Shown here piece after piece: positions 1 to 7,937 of a stretch of DNA of 50,114 bases. Numbering within the stretch: the first letter of the stretch is position 1; each line of letters begins with the position of its first letter. A program made the translations under genes and the position numbers. Below the pieces are notes generated by a model. That model searched no databases. It was given only the letters and a program-made list of their open reading frames with translations, and was not told the origin of the DNA. Origin of the DNA: Lachnospiraceae bacterium (lineage in GTDB: Bacteria > Bacillota > Clostridia > Lachnospirales > Lachnospiraceae); NCBI GenBank assembly GCA_016281555.1, contig JAEEIV010000045.1:1-50114 (forward strand), read 5' to 3'.

Positions 1-141
1 CAAGGATCACGAAATCGCGCCCGTCGTCGATCACGAAGTGATGGACAAGGTGGATTGCGAAGTCACCGCGACCATCGAAGTCGACGGGATCGACATGGTG
101 TTCCGCCGGATCCTTCATCCGCAATGGGTCCGCCATTCCGG
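1..141. repeat. Terminal direct repeat, left copy (circular overlap)
   Basis: Bases 1-141 are identical to 49974-50114 and lie inside one reading frame that continues across the join. The exact identity and lack of extension suggest an assembly overlap, not a biological end repeat. The unique circle would be 49,973 bp. Confidence 0.95.
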
Positions 142-1882
142 CAAGAAGGACAAGGATTTCGAAGGTTACGAAACCCGGTATTTCGTGAACGACGTCCCGT
201 GCAAGATGAAGGAATACAACGCGAAGGTCGATCAGATCATCGACGGCACCGTCTTCAAGATGATCACCAACCCGGCCTTCTTCCTGAACTTGAAGAAGGA
301 AGATCAGCGCAATTTCCTTTTCACGATGGCCGGCGCCGTGTCCGACGAAACCCTTGCGGCCGGGAACGAAGCCTTCCGCGACCTGATGGACCGGATCACC
401 GGGAAATCGATCAAGGAATACAAGGCCGAAATCCGGTCAAAGAAATCCAAACTGAACGACGAATTGTCTTCCATCCCGTCCCGGGTCGACCAGACGAAGA
501 AACTGATGCCGGAAGGCCGTGACTTCGGTCAGGCCGAAGCGATCAAGGCCGAAGCCGACCAGAAGATCGCCGACATCGACGTCCAGATCGGCGACGCCGT
601 GAAGGCCAACCGGGCCGGTTACGACGCGATCAACGACGTGAACCGTCAGATCGCCGCGAAGGAAGACGAAGGCCGCCGTCTGGTCGACGCCGCGCAACGC
701 GCCGAAAACGATCGCGTCCGCAAGCACAACGAAGATCAGGACGAAAAAGTCCGTCAGTCCCGGAAGGAATCCGATCAGGCCCGTCGCGAAATCGACGACC
801 TTCGGAAAGAATTGTTCTATCTGCAAAACAACATTGCCCGGTCCGAAAACGCCTTGCAGTCGAAACGTCAGGATCTGGAAATGTACAAGAAGGACCGCGA
901 AGCGCTTCTTGCCCGTTGGAAGGAAGCATCCGAATCGTGTTTCAAGGCGTCCGACGAATGCCTGATGTGTCCGGTCTTCAAGCGCCCTTGCACAGATTCC
1001 GAAGCCGCGACGCACATCATCGTCGCGCAAGAAAAGTCCCGTGCCGCATTCGAAGCCGAAAAGGCCGAAAAGATCGAAGGCATCAACACGCGCGGCCGGA
1101 ACATCCGTCAGATCATCGATTCCCTTACGGCCGACATCAAGACCATCGAAGACCAGATCGCGGCCGACAAGGCGAAGATCGAATCCGTTCAGTCGCAGAT
1201 CGCGGCGAAGGAAGAAGTCCTGAACGGTGCCGCGCCCGTCTACAAACCCGAATATCTGACCGCCGCGAAGGTGGATCCGGCAACGGTCGCCGGATGGTCC
1301 GACATCCAGAAGGAAATCGAATCCCTTCGTGCGTCGATCGTGGATCCGTCGCCGGTCGACACGTCCGACTTGCAGAAGGAAAAGGCCGCATGGATGGCCC
1401 GTCGCGACGAAGCCGTCGCCGCGTTGAAGGACCGCGACACGATCCAGAAGCACACGGACGAAATCCATGCCCTTGTCGAAAAGATGTCCGAAATTTCGCA
1501 AGCGATCGCCGATCTGGAAGCGGAAGAATTCCTGATCAATGACTTCATGCACGCGAAGGTCGAAGAATGCGAAAAGCGCATCAACGGCATGTTCACCCTT
1601 GTCGATTGGCAATTGTTCGATTACACGATCGACGGGAACGAAATGGAAGCATGTATTCCGAAGAACAAGAAGAACGGAACGCCGCTTTCCGTCACCAACA
1701 CGGCCGACAAGATCAATTGCGGTCTGGACATCATCAACACCCTTTGCCGGTATTACGGCGTCACGGCGCCGATCTTCATCGACAACCGGGAATCCGTCAC
1801 CAACCTGATCGCGTCCGAATCGCAGATCATCAATCTGATGAAGGTCGCCGGTCAAAAAGAACTGATCATCACAACCAATTAA
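2..1882 (+). CDS. SMC/Rad50-like AAA ATPase, C-terminal part (gene spans the window join)
   Basis: This is the downstream part of a 683-residue protein that starts at 49804. Joining 49804-49973 to 1-1882 keeps the frame. The centre is a long charged coiled coil with a cysteine cluster (CLMC...C, near base 960) where Rad50/SbcC proteins carry a zinc hook. The C-terminal lobe has a Walker-B-like segment (APIFIDN) near base 1770, with Asp-Asn where Asp-Glu is usual. The N-terminal Walker A is in the other fragment. Family knowledge: phage SbcC/Rad50-like ATPases often sit beside single-strand annealing proteins, and a RecT-like gene follows here, so a role in recombination or DNA-end handling is likely. 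The ATG at base 38 is internal and is not the true start. Confidence 0.85.
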   Translation, partial: KDHEIAPVVDHEVMDKVDCEVTATIEVDGIDMVFRRILHPQWVRHSGKKDKDFEGYETRYFVNDVPCKMKEYNAKVDQIIDGTVFKMITNPAFFLNLKKEDQRNFLFTMAGAVSDETLAAGNEAFRDLMDRITGKSIKEYKAEIRSKKSKLNDELSSIPSRVDQTKKLMPEGRDFGQAEAIKAEADQKIADIDVQIGDAVKANRAGYDAINDVNRQIAAKEDEGRRLVDAAQRAENDRVRKHNEDQDEKVRQSRKESDQARREIDDLRKELFYLQNNIARSENALQSKRQDLEMYKKDREALLARWKEASESCFKASDECLMCPVFKRPCTDSEAATHIIVAQEKSRAAFEAEKAEKIEGINTRGRNIRQIIDSLTADIKTIEDQIAADKAKIESVQSQIAAKEEVLNGAAPVYKPEYLTAAKVDPATVAGWSDIQKEIESLRASIVDPSPVDTSDLQKEKAAWMARRDEAVAALKDRDTIQKHTDEIHALVEKMSEISQAIADLEAEEFLINDFMHAKVEECEKRINGMFTLVDWQLFDYTIDGNEMEACIPKNKKNGTPLSVTNTADKINCGLDIINTLCRYYGVTAPIFIDNRESVTNLIASESQIINLMKVAGQKELIITTN

Positions 1883-1891
1883 AGCAACAAT

Positions 1892-2329
1892 ATGATGGAA
1901 ACCAACATCGAAATCTTTGACGGCATCGGGTCCAAGACCATCCGCCGTCACCGGCATGGCGCTTATTTCCATGTCAACATGAAGAACCGTCACGTCCTGA
2001 TGTCGAATGACGCGCGGATCGCCGTCTTCGGTCTGGACCGGTTCACGCCTTCCAAGTTGATCTTCGTCCATTCGAAGATCGAACGCAAATGGTACGTCGC
2101 CGAACCGAAGGAAAACACTTTGTTCGGATCCGGTTACGAAGCGAAGCCGAAGGACACGAACAACCGTTCGTCCGTGTGGACCGTGAACAACGGCGCCGCC
2201 GAAGTCCTGAAAAAGATGATCGCGGAAGTGAACGGCGGCAAGGTGGACGAAACGCACACCATCGCCGTCGGCACCGAAACCGTCGACTATGAAGGCATGA
2301 AGTTGTTCCCGTTGACCCTTAACGCGTAA
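1892..2329 (+). CDS. Conserved hypothetical protein between ATPase and RecT-like genes
   Basis: A 145-residue soluble protein that I do not recognise. It starts at ATG 1892 (or the adjacent ATG 1895), nine bases after the ATPase stop, and ends four bases before the RecT-like gene, so the three are probably co-transcribed. It mixes predicted beta strands with many basic and aromatic residues. No membrane segment, signal peptide or metal motif is visible. Its position suggests an accessory role in recombination, but that is inference from neighbours only. Confidence 0.75.
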   Translation: MMETNIEIFDGIGSKTIRRHRHGAYFHVNMKNRHVLMSNDARIAVFGLDRFTPSKLIFVHSKIERKWYVAEPKENTLFGSGYEAKPKDTNNRSSVWTVNNGAAEVLKKMIAEVNGGKVDETHTIAVGTETVDYEGMKLFPLTLNA

Positions 2330-2333
2330 GATC

Positions 2334-3296
2334 ATGGAAGACAACAAGGCAATGACGACCCAGACGCCCGGTGCGGCGCCGGTCGTGTTCAACTTCTTCG
2401 ACGGGAATCAGTTCGCGACCATGCAACGCGTTTGCCGCATGTTTGCAAATTCCGAACTTGTCCCGGACATGTACAAGATCACCGAAAACAACCCGGAAGC
2501 GAAGGCGATCGCCAACTGCATGATCGCGTTGTCGATTTCGCTTCGCATCGGCGCGGATCCGCTTATGATCATGCAGAACATGGTCCCGATCTACGGGAAA
2601 CCTTCATGGTCTTCCAAGTTCCTGATCGCGACGGTCAACACTTGCGGCCGTTTCAATCCGCTTCGTTACAAGGAAACGATCGACGGCATGGTCGGCAAGA
2701 TCGAATATGTCGAATACAACAAGACGTGGGTCGACGGCACCAACGGCCGTCGCGGTTACTTCAAGAAGGAAGCCGTCACGAAGGTCTTCGACGGCACCAA
2801 CGTCCCGAACCGGACTTGCGTCGCCTACACTTCCGAACGCGGATCCGACGAAATCCTTGAATCGACGCCGATCGACATCAGGATGGCCGTTCAAGAAGGA
2901 TGGTACACGAAGGACGGGTCGAAGTGGAAGACCATGCCGGTCAAGATGCTTCGTTACCGTGCCGCGTCCTTCTGGACGAACGAATACGCGCCCGAAATCT
3001 CGATGGGAATGGCGACGGTCGAAGAAATCATCGATTCCAACATCGACGATCAGCCGCAACCGGACGACAAGGCCATCGCGCAACTTGCCGAACGGATCAA
3101 GGACGCCGGCAACAAGGATGTCGTCGACGTCGATGCCGTCCCGGTCGCGGAACCCGACCAGAAACCGGACGACAAGAAGCCGGAAGACCCGAAGAAGGAA
3201 GATCCGAAGAAGGAAGATCCGAAGCCGGCCGCCGATCCGGCGCCCGTCCAGACGTCGGCGGAAGATCCCAAACAACCCAAATTCCCGAATTGGTGA
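2334..3296 (+). CDS. RecT-like single-strand DNA annealing protein
   Basis: A 320-residue protein. Residues about 25-250 look like the RecT family: an early segment on ongoing selection of non-redundant substrates (PEAKAIANCMIALSISLRIG), then PLMIMQNMVPIYGKPSWSSKF, then the conserved PVKMLRYRAASF region. RecT proteins anneal complementary single strands during phage recombination. The last 80 residues are a low-complexity Lys/Glu/Asp/Pro tail with repeated PKKED units, probably disordered and possibly an SSB- or DNA-contacting tail. The start at 2334 could instead be ATG 2352. The stop overlaps the next start (TGATG), which implies translational coupling to the MBL gene. Confidence 0.8.
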   Translation: MEDNKAMTTQTPGAAPVVFNFFDGNQFATMQRVCRMFANSELVPDMYKITENNPEAKAIANCMIALSISLRIGADPLMIMQNMVPIYGKPSWSSKFLIATVNTCGRFNPLRYKETIDGMVGKIEYVEYNKTWVDGTNGRRGYFKKEAVTKVFDGTNVPNRTCVAYTSERGSDEILESTPIDIRMAVQEGWYTKDGSKWKTMPVKMLRYRAASFWTNEYAPEISMGMATVEEIIDSNIDDQPQPDDKAIAQLAERIKDAGNKDVVDVDAVPVAEPDQKPDDKKPEDPKKEDPKKEDPKPAADPAPVQTSAEDPKQPKFPNW

Positions 3297-4042
3297 TGAA
3301 ACTGATCGTTCTTGGATCGTCTTCACGCGGCAATTGCTACGTCCTGAAACCGGATTCTGGAAAGTATCTGGTCGTGGAATGCGGCGTCAAATTGGCGAAG
3401 TTGAAGGCGGCCGTGAATTTCAACGTCCGTGATTGCGCCGGGATCCTGATCAGCCATGAACACGCCGATCATGCCGGCGCCGCCGAACAAGCGATGCGGT
3501 CTTGCCTTCCGATCTGGACGTCGGAAGGCACCGCGTCCGCCATCGGAACCGACATCGATCCTTACGGAATGCACATCATGAAACCGTTGATGCGGTACGA
3601 AATCGCCGATTTCGTCGTGTGTCCGTTCCCGATCGAACACGATGCGGCCGAACCGTTCGGATTCATCATCGATCACCCGGAATCCGGCCGGATCCTTTTC
3701 GCGACCGACACGGCCTTCCTTCCGCACAAGTTCACCGGTCTGAACAACATCATGATCGAATGCAACTATCGGACGGACATCCTGAACGCGAACGTCAGGT
3801 CCGGCAAGATCCGCAAACCCGTCCGGGACCGGATCATCGGATCGCACATGTCTTTCCAGACGTGCCGCGACACGTTGATCGAAAACGATCTTTCCGCCGT
3901 CGTGAACATCGTCCTGATCCATCTTTCGTCGGACAATTCCGACGCGGAAGAATTCCGGCGCGGCATTGCCGGCGCGACCAACAAGAACGTCGTGATCGCC
4001 CGTCCCGGAACCGAAATCGAATTCAACAATCAACCTTTCTAA
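3296..4042 (+). CDS. Metallo-beta-lactamase-fold hydrolase
   Basis: A 248-residue protein starting at ATG 3296, which overlaps the RecT-like stop by one base. It opens with the usual MBL beta strands (MKLIVLGSSSRGNCYVL) and carries the metal motif SHEHADHAG (HxHxDH) near residue 55-62. Later His/Asp ligands are visible (IEHD; ATDTAF). It resembles the YycJ/VicX-type branch of MBL exonucleases and hydrolases. A nuclease role in phage recombination is plausible because the gene is coupled to a RecT-like gene. The substrate is not known from sequence. Confidence 0.85.
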   Translation: MKLIVLGSSSRGNCYVLKPDSGKYLVVECGVKLAKLKAAVNFNVRDCAGILISHEHADHAGAAEQAMRSCLPIWTSEGTASAIGTDIDPYGMHIMKPLMRYEIADFVVCPFPIEHDAAEPFGFIIDHPESGRILFATDTAFLPHKFTGLNNIMIECNYRTDILNANVRSGKIRKPVRDRIIGSHMSFQTCRDTLIENDLSAVVNIVLIHLSSDNSDAEEFRRGIAGATNKNVVIARPGTEIEFNNQPF

Positions 4043-4044
4043 TC

Positions 4045-4599
4045 ATGACAAAATACATCCTTTTCAAGAAATCTGATCCGTCCGAAGTCATCGGACGTTT
4101 CGACCGGATCAGCGACGCGCAAGATCACGTCGTGGACAACGATCTTCCGATCTTCGATTACGACATCAGGCCGGAAGAAGTGTCCGACATCAACGAAGTC
4201 GTCACGGACTTCAAGTCCGCGTGCGAATATCTGCACATCAAGCCGGACTTCAAGATCGAAGTCGCCGACAAGAAGCATCAGAAGGCCGTCGAAGCCTATT
4301 ACCAACTTTGCGTCATCGCGGAAGCATGGAACAAGGCCGACGGATTCGTCCCTGATTGGACCAACGGGAACCAATGGAAATATTGGCCGTACTTCGTCTT
4401 CAAGAAAGGGGGCCTTTTGTTCGGCGGTGGTTCGAATGATGGGACGGCTGACGGTTTCGTGTGCGCGATTTCGGCTGATTCGCCGTCGGATGCGAGTGCG
4501 TATATCGGTTCTCGGCTTTGCTTCAAATCGTCAGATCGCGCACGCCAATTCGGAAATCAATTCGTAAGCCTGATTAACGACATGATGTTGGTCAGGTAG
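4045..4599 (+). CDS. DGR variable protein 2 (remote target, early region)
   Basis: A 184-residue protein. It starts at ATG 4045, two bases after the MBL stop, and carries a 113-bp variable repeat at residues 122-159 that matches the DGR template at 41417-41529. The repeat is internal and is followed by 25 more residues, unlike the adjacent target where it lies at the C terminus. Residues 1-80 are acidic. The segment before the repeat (VPDWTNGNQWKYWPYF) and the one after it (CFKSSDRARQFGNQF) recall a family of small Bacteroidota phage proteins of unknown function. I see no signal peptide, membrane segment or structural-protein hallmark. Neighbouring genes are recombination genes, so an intracellular or particle-borne role cannot be decided. 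Confidence 0.85.
   Translation: MTKYILFKKSDPSEVIGRFDRISDAQDHVVDNDLPIFDYDIRPEEVSDINEVVTDFKSACEYLHIKPDFKIEVADKKHQKAVEAYYQLCVIAEAWNKADGFVPDWTNGNQWKYWPYFVFKKGGLLFGGGSNDGTADGFVCAISADSPSDASAYIGSRLCFKSSDRARQFGNQFVSLINDMMLVR
4409..4521 (+). repeat. DGR variable repeat VR2
   Basis: 113 bp aligned without gaps to the template at 41417-41529. There are 17 differences, all at template adenines: repeat positions 15, 21, 22, 30, 39, 40, 55, 61, 66, 67, 69, 81, 88, 93, 106, 109 and 110. None of the 85 non-adenine positions differs. The 3' end CGGCTTTGC is identical to VR1 and differs from the template's CAGCAATGC, as expected for an IMH versus IMH* pair. Confidence 0.95.
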
Positions 4600-4625
4600 G
4601 TTTAACACATTAACACACAAAGACA

Positions 4626-5114
4626 ATGGAAAAGTTACTTGGCCAGAACATCAAGGATCTGGAAGCACGCCGGCAATTCATGATCGACAATGCCGACGAA
4701 TGTGAAGACAAGACCTTCACGAAATCGCTGACCGCCGAAGAATTGGCGACCTTGCGCGTCGATCATTCGGAAAACGCCGTCAAGATCGCGGATCTGCAAA
4801 GTCAGTTGGACGCATTCAAGGCCGGCATCAAGGTCCAGATGAAACCGTTGGTCGAAGCCAACGCGAAGATCCTTGCCGACCTTCGGATGAAGGGAACGAT
4901 CGTCACCGAACGTTGTTGCAAGATGATCGACCGCGAAGAAGGCATGGTCGGCTTCTACACGATGGAAGGCGTCCTGATCGAATCCAGACCGGCGACATCC
5001 GACGAATTGGATCCGACGATCATTTCCGCGATCCGCGACGCCCACAAGATCGAAGACGCGGCCTTCAAGGGCCGGCCGGCGGTCGTCGTCGTTCCCGGTA
5101 CAACGAAGTCCTGA
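4626..5114 (+). CDS. Hypothetical protein with coiled coil
   Basis: A 162-residue protein with no recognised domain. Residues about 5-95 are rich in Leu, Ala, Lys and Glu with heptad-like spacing (NAVKIADLQSQLDAFKAGIK), consistent with a coiled coil. The C-terminal half is more beta-like and ends in a Val/Pro-rich tail. It follows DGR target 2 by 26 bases and is probably in the same operon. I infer no function. Confidence 0.75.
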   Translation: MEKLLGQNIKDLEARRQFMIDNADECEDKTFTKSLTAEELATLRVDHSENAVKIADLQSQLDAFKAGIKVQMKPLVEANAKILADLRMKGTIVTERCCKMIDREEGMVGFYTMEGVLIESRPATSDELDPTIISAIRDAHKIEDAAFKGRPAVVVVPGTTKS

Positions 5115-5134
5115 ACCCGTAAACCAGAAGCATC

Positions 5135-5302
5135 ATGTCAATCATTCCTTCGTTGGATCCGTACATGACCGCCATGCGGATGTTCATCAGCACGGACCCG
5201 ATCTTCATCCCGAAGCGGACGAAGAAAAAGTATTGGATGAAGCCGGCAAAGAAGGGTTACACCCGGAACGGCCGCAAGAAGCACAACCGTCACAACAAAT
5301 AA
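5135..5302 (+). CDS. Small basic hypothetical protein (55 aa)
   Basis: ATG 5135 to TAA 5300-5302 encodes 55 residues. The second half is strongly basic (KRTKKKYWMKPAKKGYTRNG and a Lys/His-rich end), as in small nucleic-acid-binding proteins. It fills the gap between two same-strand genes with 20- and 12-base spacers. The codon choice matches its neighbours (AAG for Lys, CGG/CGC for Arg), which supports real coding. Confidence 0.65.
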   Translation: MSIIPSLDPYMTAMRMFISTDPIFIPKRTKKKYWMKPAKKGYTRNGRKKHNRHNK

Positions 5303-5314
5303 ATCACTACCATC

Positions 5315-6061
5315 ATGGAAGACAACAAGAAAATCAACATCTTCGTCCCGGAAGACGCGAAGAAGGCGGAAATCATCATCCGCGAAGTCAACGGCGTGAA
5401 CGAATTGCCCGTCAAGGAACCCGTCAAGTTGGAAGTGTCCGGCGTGATCGGTGCGCCGGTCGAATTCCTTCGCCATCGGTACGCATTCCCGGACCAGATC
5501 GACCGCGACCATTCGCACGTCATCGTCGACCGCGATCACAACATGATCACCCTGATTACGAACGAAAACGACGCCCGTCGTTGCCAGAAGATCGTCGGCC
5601 GGATCGCCCTTTCGAAGCAATACGAAGAATTCGGCATCAACACCGGCAAGACGTGGAATCCGAACGATCTTGGACAATTCTTCAAGATGAACCGCGTCTA
5701 TTTCCCTGACCGCGAAGCGAACATGCAGTTGGTGACACTTCTGAAATCCTTCGAAGCGGACATCCAGACGCGCGTCGAACGCGAACGCAAGGAAAACGGG
5801 TCCTTCAAGGACAATTATGCCGGCGTCGTCACGGCCAACATTCCGCCGTCCTTCGATCTGGTGATCCCGATCTACAAGGGATCGACGCCTGAAACCGTCG
5901 AAGTCGAATTCTATGCGACCGTGAACGGACGCGACATCCTTCTTTCCCTTTATTCGCCCGGTGCCGTCGCCGCCGTCGAAGACGTGCGGAACAACCTGAT
6001 CGACGACCAGATCAACGTCATCCGCGACGAATTCCCGGAACTTCCGATCATCGAAATCTAA
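5315..6061 (+). CDS. Conserved phage protein, possibly DUF2303-like
   Basis: A 248-residue soluble protein. An acidic N terminus is followed by WNPNDLGQFFKMNRVYF, a helical LVTLLKSFEADIQTRVERERK stretch, and a beta-rich segment with IPPSFDLVIPIYKG. This order resembles DUF2303 (YfdQ-type) phage proteins, whose function is unknown. The resemblance is from memory of the layout and is not certain. It lies among recombination and replication genes. No catalytic motif is evident. Confidence 0.7.
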   Translation: MEDNKKINIFVPEDAKKAEIIIREVNGVNELPVKEPVKLEVSGVIGAPVEFLRHRYAFPDQIDRDHSHVIVDRDHNMITLITNENDARRCQKIVGRIALSKQYEEFGINTGKTWNPNDLGQFFKMNRVYFPDREANMQLVTLLKSFEADIQTRVERERKENGSFKDNYAGVVTANIPPSFDLVIPIYKGSTPETVEVEFYATVNGRDILLSLYSPGAVAAVEDVRNNLIDDQINVIRDEFPELPIIEI

Positions 6062-6071
6062 TCATTCACCC

Positions 6072-6105
6072 GGCCGGGCGGCGGATCCTGATCTTCCGTC
6101 CGGCC
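6072..6105 (+). other. Intergenic GC-rich hairpin
   Basis: GGCCGGGCGG (6072-6081) pairs with CCGTCCGGCC (6096-6105), with one G-U pair, across a 14-base loop. There is no T-run. It could be an mRNA-processing or partial-termination element between the genes ending at 6061 and starting at 6120. Confidence 0.4.
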
Positions 6106-6119
6106 ATAACACATTCGCA

Positions 6120-6317
6120 ATGGCACGATCCAGATACAAGTCAACGGCGCACATCGTCATCGATGAAAACGGCGATCCCGTCGTCGGATTCACGAAGTCA
6201 GTCAATTCGGCCCGGTCATTCATCGACCGCAACCCGGAAATGTACGGTGCGACCATCGTCGCCGTCGACCTTTACGACAACATCGAAGACTATCTGGAAG
6301 ACGCGAATGAAGATTGA
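6120..6317 (+). CDS. Small hypothetical protein (65 aa)
   Basis: A 65-residue protein with a basic start (MARSRYKS), a beta-hairpin-like HIVIDENGDPVVGF segment and an acidic end. I do not recognise the family. It sits directly upstream of the DUF4373 gene (stop 6317, next ATG 6323) and follows a hairpin-bearing 58-base spacer. Confidence 0.65.
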   Translation: MARSRYKSTAHIVIDENGDPVVGFTKSVNSARSFIDRNPEMYGATIVAVDLYDNIEDYLEDANED

Positions 6318-6322
6318 TCGTT

Positions 6323-7093
6323 ATGGCAAAGAAGACATACTATTTCCAACACGACTATAATAGCCGGAACGATCCGAAGATTATGGGCCTGATCAATCGA
6401 TTCGGCCTTGAAGGGTTTGGGTATTATTGGACATTGATCGAAGTCATGTACGAACAAGGCGGAACGATCACAATCACCGACGCGATGGTCCTTGCGGACT
6501 TTTACCGGATGGATCGGGAAAAGGCGATGTCGGTCATCAAAGAATTCAACCTTTTTGATGTTGAAGATATGACGATCCATTCCGCATCGATCGAACGCCG
6601 TTTGGCGAAGACCGAAGATTTGTCAAGAAAACGCCGTGAAGCGATCATGAACCGGTGGAACAAGGAAACGGAAGGCGAAGACCCTGAAACGCCGTCAGCG
6701 CCAACGGAACCGGCCGTCCCGGCCGAATCCGCGCCCGTCGACCGGATCGATTATCAGAAGATCGTCGCCGATTGGCATCAGACGTGTCCGTCCTTGTCGA
6801 AGGTCCGCGCCCTGACGGACGAACGGAAGGCGAAGATCCGCACGCGGTTCGTCCAGATGTCCGACCCGAAGATCCTTGAAGGTTACGGCGCCGCCGATGC
6901 ATACGACCTGATGCACCTGATCTTCGCCCGTCTGGAAGGATCCGACTTCTGCAAGGGCGACAACAAGTCTTCTTGGAAGGCCGACTTCATGTGGATCATG
7001 GATTCGCCGAACAATTGGACGAAGGTCATGGAAGGCCGGTACGACAACCGGAAGAAAGGCAACAACAACAAAGTGAACGAAGAATGGAATTGA
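6323..7093 (+). CDS. DUF4373-containing replication-initiation-type protein
   Basis: A 256-residue protein. Residues 1-95 carry the DUF4373 (Lin1244/Lin1753-like) signature: YYFQHDYNSRNDPKIMGL, then EGFGYYWTLIEVMYEQGG. This winged-helix domain is typical of phage replication initiators in Bacteroidota and Firmicutes. A Pro/Glu-rich linker (about 115-145) leads to a second helical domain that ends FMWIMDSPNNWTKVMEGRY, a DnaD-like C-terminal pattern. ATG 6323 was chosen over an upstream TTG at 6314 because it aligns with the family start. The gene overlaps the DnaC-like gene by 10 bases, so the two probably act together in helicase loading. Confidence 0.85.
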   Translation: MAKKTYYFQHDYNSRNDPKIMGLINRFGLEGFGYYWTLIEVMYEQGGTITITDAMVLADFYRMDREKAMSVIKEFNLFDVEDMTIHSASIERRLAKTEDLSRKRREAIMNRWNKETEGEDPETPSAPTEPAVPAESAPVDRIDYQKIVADWHQTCPSLSKVRALTDERKAKIRTRFVQMSDPKILEGYGAADAYDLMHLIFARLEGSDFCKGDNKSSWKADFMWIMDSPNNWTKVMEGRYDNRKKGNNNKVNEEWN

Positions 7094-7800
7094 ACGACTT
7101 CATTGCCGAATTGCGGCAAACCGGCACGGCGCAATCCGTGACCAGACAACCGGTCCGTCTGGACATGACGGCCGCGATCGAAGCCGTCACGGCCATCGGT
7201 TCGGCCTTCGTCCCGGCCTTCCGGATCGACGACGACAACCGGTTCGTCTATGAAAACCTGATCCGATGGATCCATACCGATCCTACGGCTATGTGTCAGG
7301 ATCCAGACGGCGGATCCGTGATCCCGGCCAACCTGACCGCCGGACTTTACATTTGCGGCCCGACCGGCACCGGGAAATCCGTCGCCCTGAACGTCATCAT
7401 GCAGTACGCCCGATTCATCGGCGCGTCGGCCGTCGTCAGAAGCACGCGGCGCAACGGCCCGTTCCGGACCGGAATGTCGCGGATCCCGATCCGGGCCGAC
7501 CGGATCACCGACGAATTCGCGGCGACGGGATCATTCGACCGGTGGAAGACCGAAGAAGTCCTTGCCGTTCAGGACTTCGGATCCGAACCGGCCGAATCGG
7601 CCTACATGGGAAATAAGATCAACGTCATGAAGGCGATCGTCGAATATCGCGGCGACCGGGCCGACATGATCACGCATTTCACGTCGAACCTTTCCCTGAC
7701 CGGGACCCGGATCGGCGACATGTACGGCGACCGCGTGTCTTCGCGCCTTCGCCAGATGTGCAACGTTTACATCCTGAAAGGAAAGGACCGGCGGATATGA
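7084..7800 (+). CDS. DnaC-like helicase loader ATPase
   Basis: A 238-residue AAA+ protein with Walker A GPTGTGKS at residues 92-99 and a Walker-B-like LAVQDFGSE segment, followed by a sensor-like THFTSNLSL stretch and the arginine-rich YGDRVSSRLRQMC expected of DnaC/IstB-type ATPases. Such proteins load the replicative helicase. No helicase or primase gene is seen in the window, so the phage probably recruits the host DnaB. The start at 7084 overlaps the DUF4373 gene by 10 bases. Confidence 0.85.
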   Translation: MELNDFIAELRQTGTAQSVTRQPVRLDMTAAIEAVTAIGSAFVPAFRIDDDNRFVYENLIRWIHTDPTAMCQDPDGGSVIPANLTAGLYICGPTGTGKSVALNVIMQYARFIGASAVVRSTRRNGPFRTGMSRIPIRADRITDEFAATGSFDRWKTEEVLAVQDFGSEPAESAYMGNKINVMKAIVEYRGDRADMITHFTSNLSLTGTRIGDMYGDRVSSRLRQMCNVYILKGKDRRI

Positions 7801-7937
7801 TGGACGTTCTGGAATTCATTTTCGGCGACTTTTGGCATTTCATCGGGACCGTCCTGATCCTGATGATCATTTGCGGATCGCCGATCGTATCGATCAATCA
7901 CTATCATCACAAAGACGACGAAGAAAATGACGTTTGA
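7797..7937 (+). CDS. Small single-pass membrane protein (46 aa)
   Basis: ATG 7797 overlaps the DnaC-like stop (ATGA). The 46-residue product has one hydrophobic segment (about residues 16-33, containing GTVLILMIICG) and a His/Asp/Glu-rich charged tail. It overlaps the next gene by 11 bases. Membrane topology is clear but the function is unknown. Confidence 0.6.
   Translation: MMDVLEFIFGDFWHFIGTVLILMIICGSPIVSINHYHHKDDEENDV

Noticed and set aside
1-141. True biological direct terminal repeat
   Set aside because: The repeat is internal to a gene, exactly assembler-sized, and has no packaging-gene context, so an assembly overlap is more likely.
437-2392. A 651-codon open frame on the reverse strand over the ATPase gene
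   Set aside because: The forward frame shows clear ATPase motifs. Long antisense frames are common here because the biased codons rarely give TTA, CTA or TCA on the forward strand. The same applies to 14044-15537 (reverse of terL) and 26223-27839.
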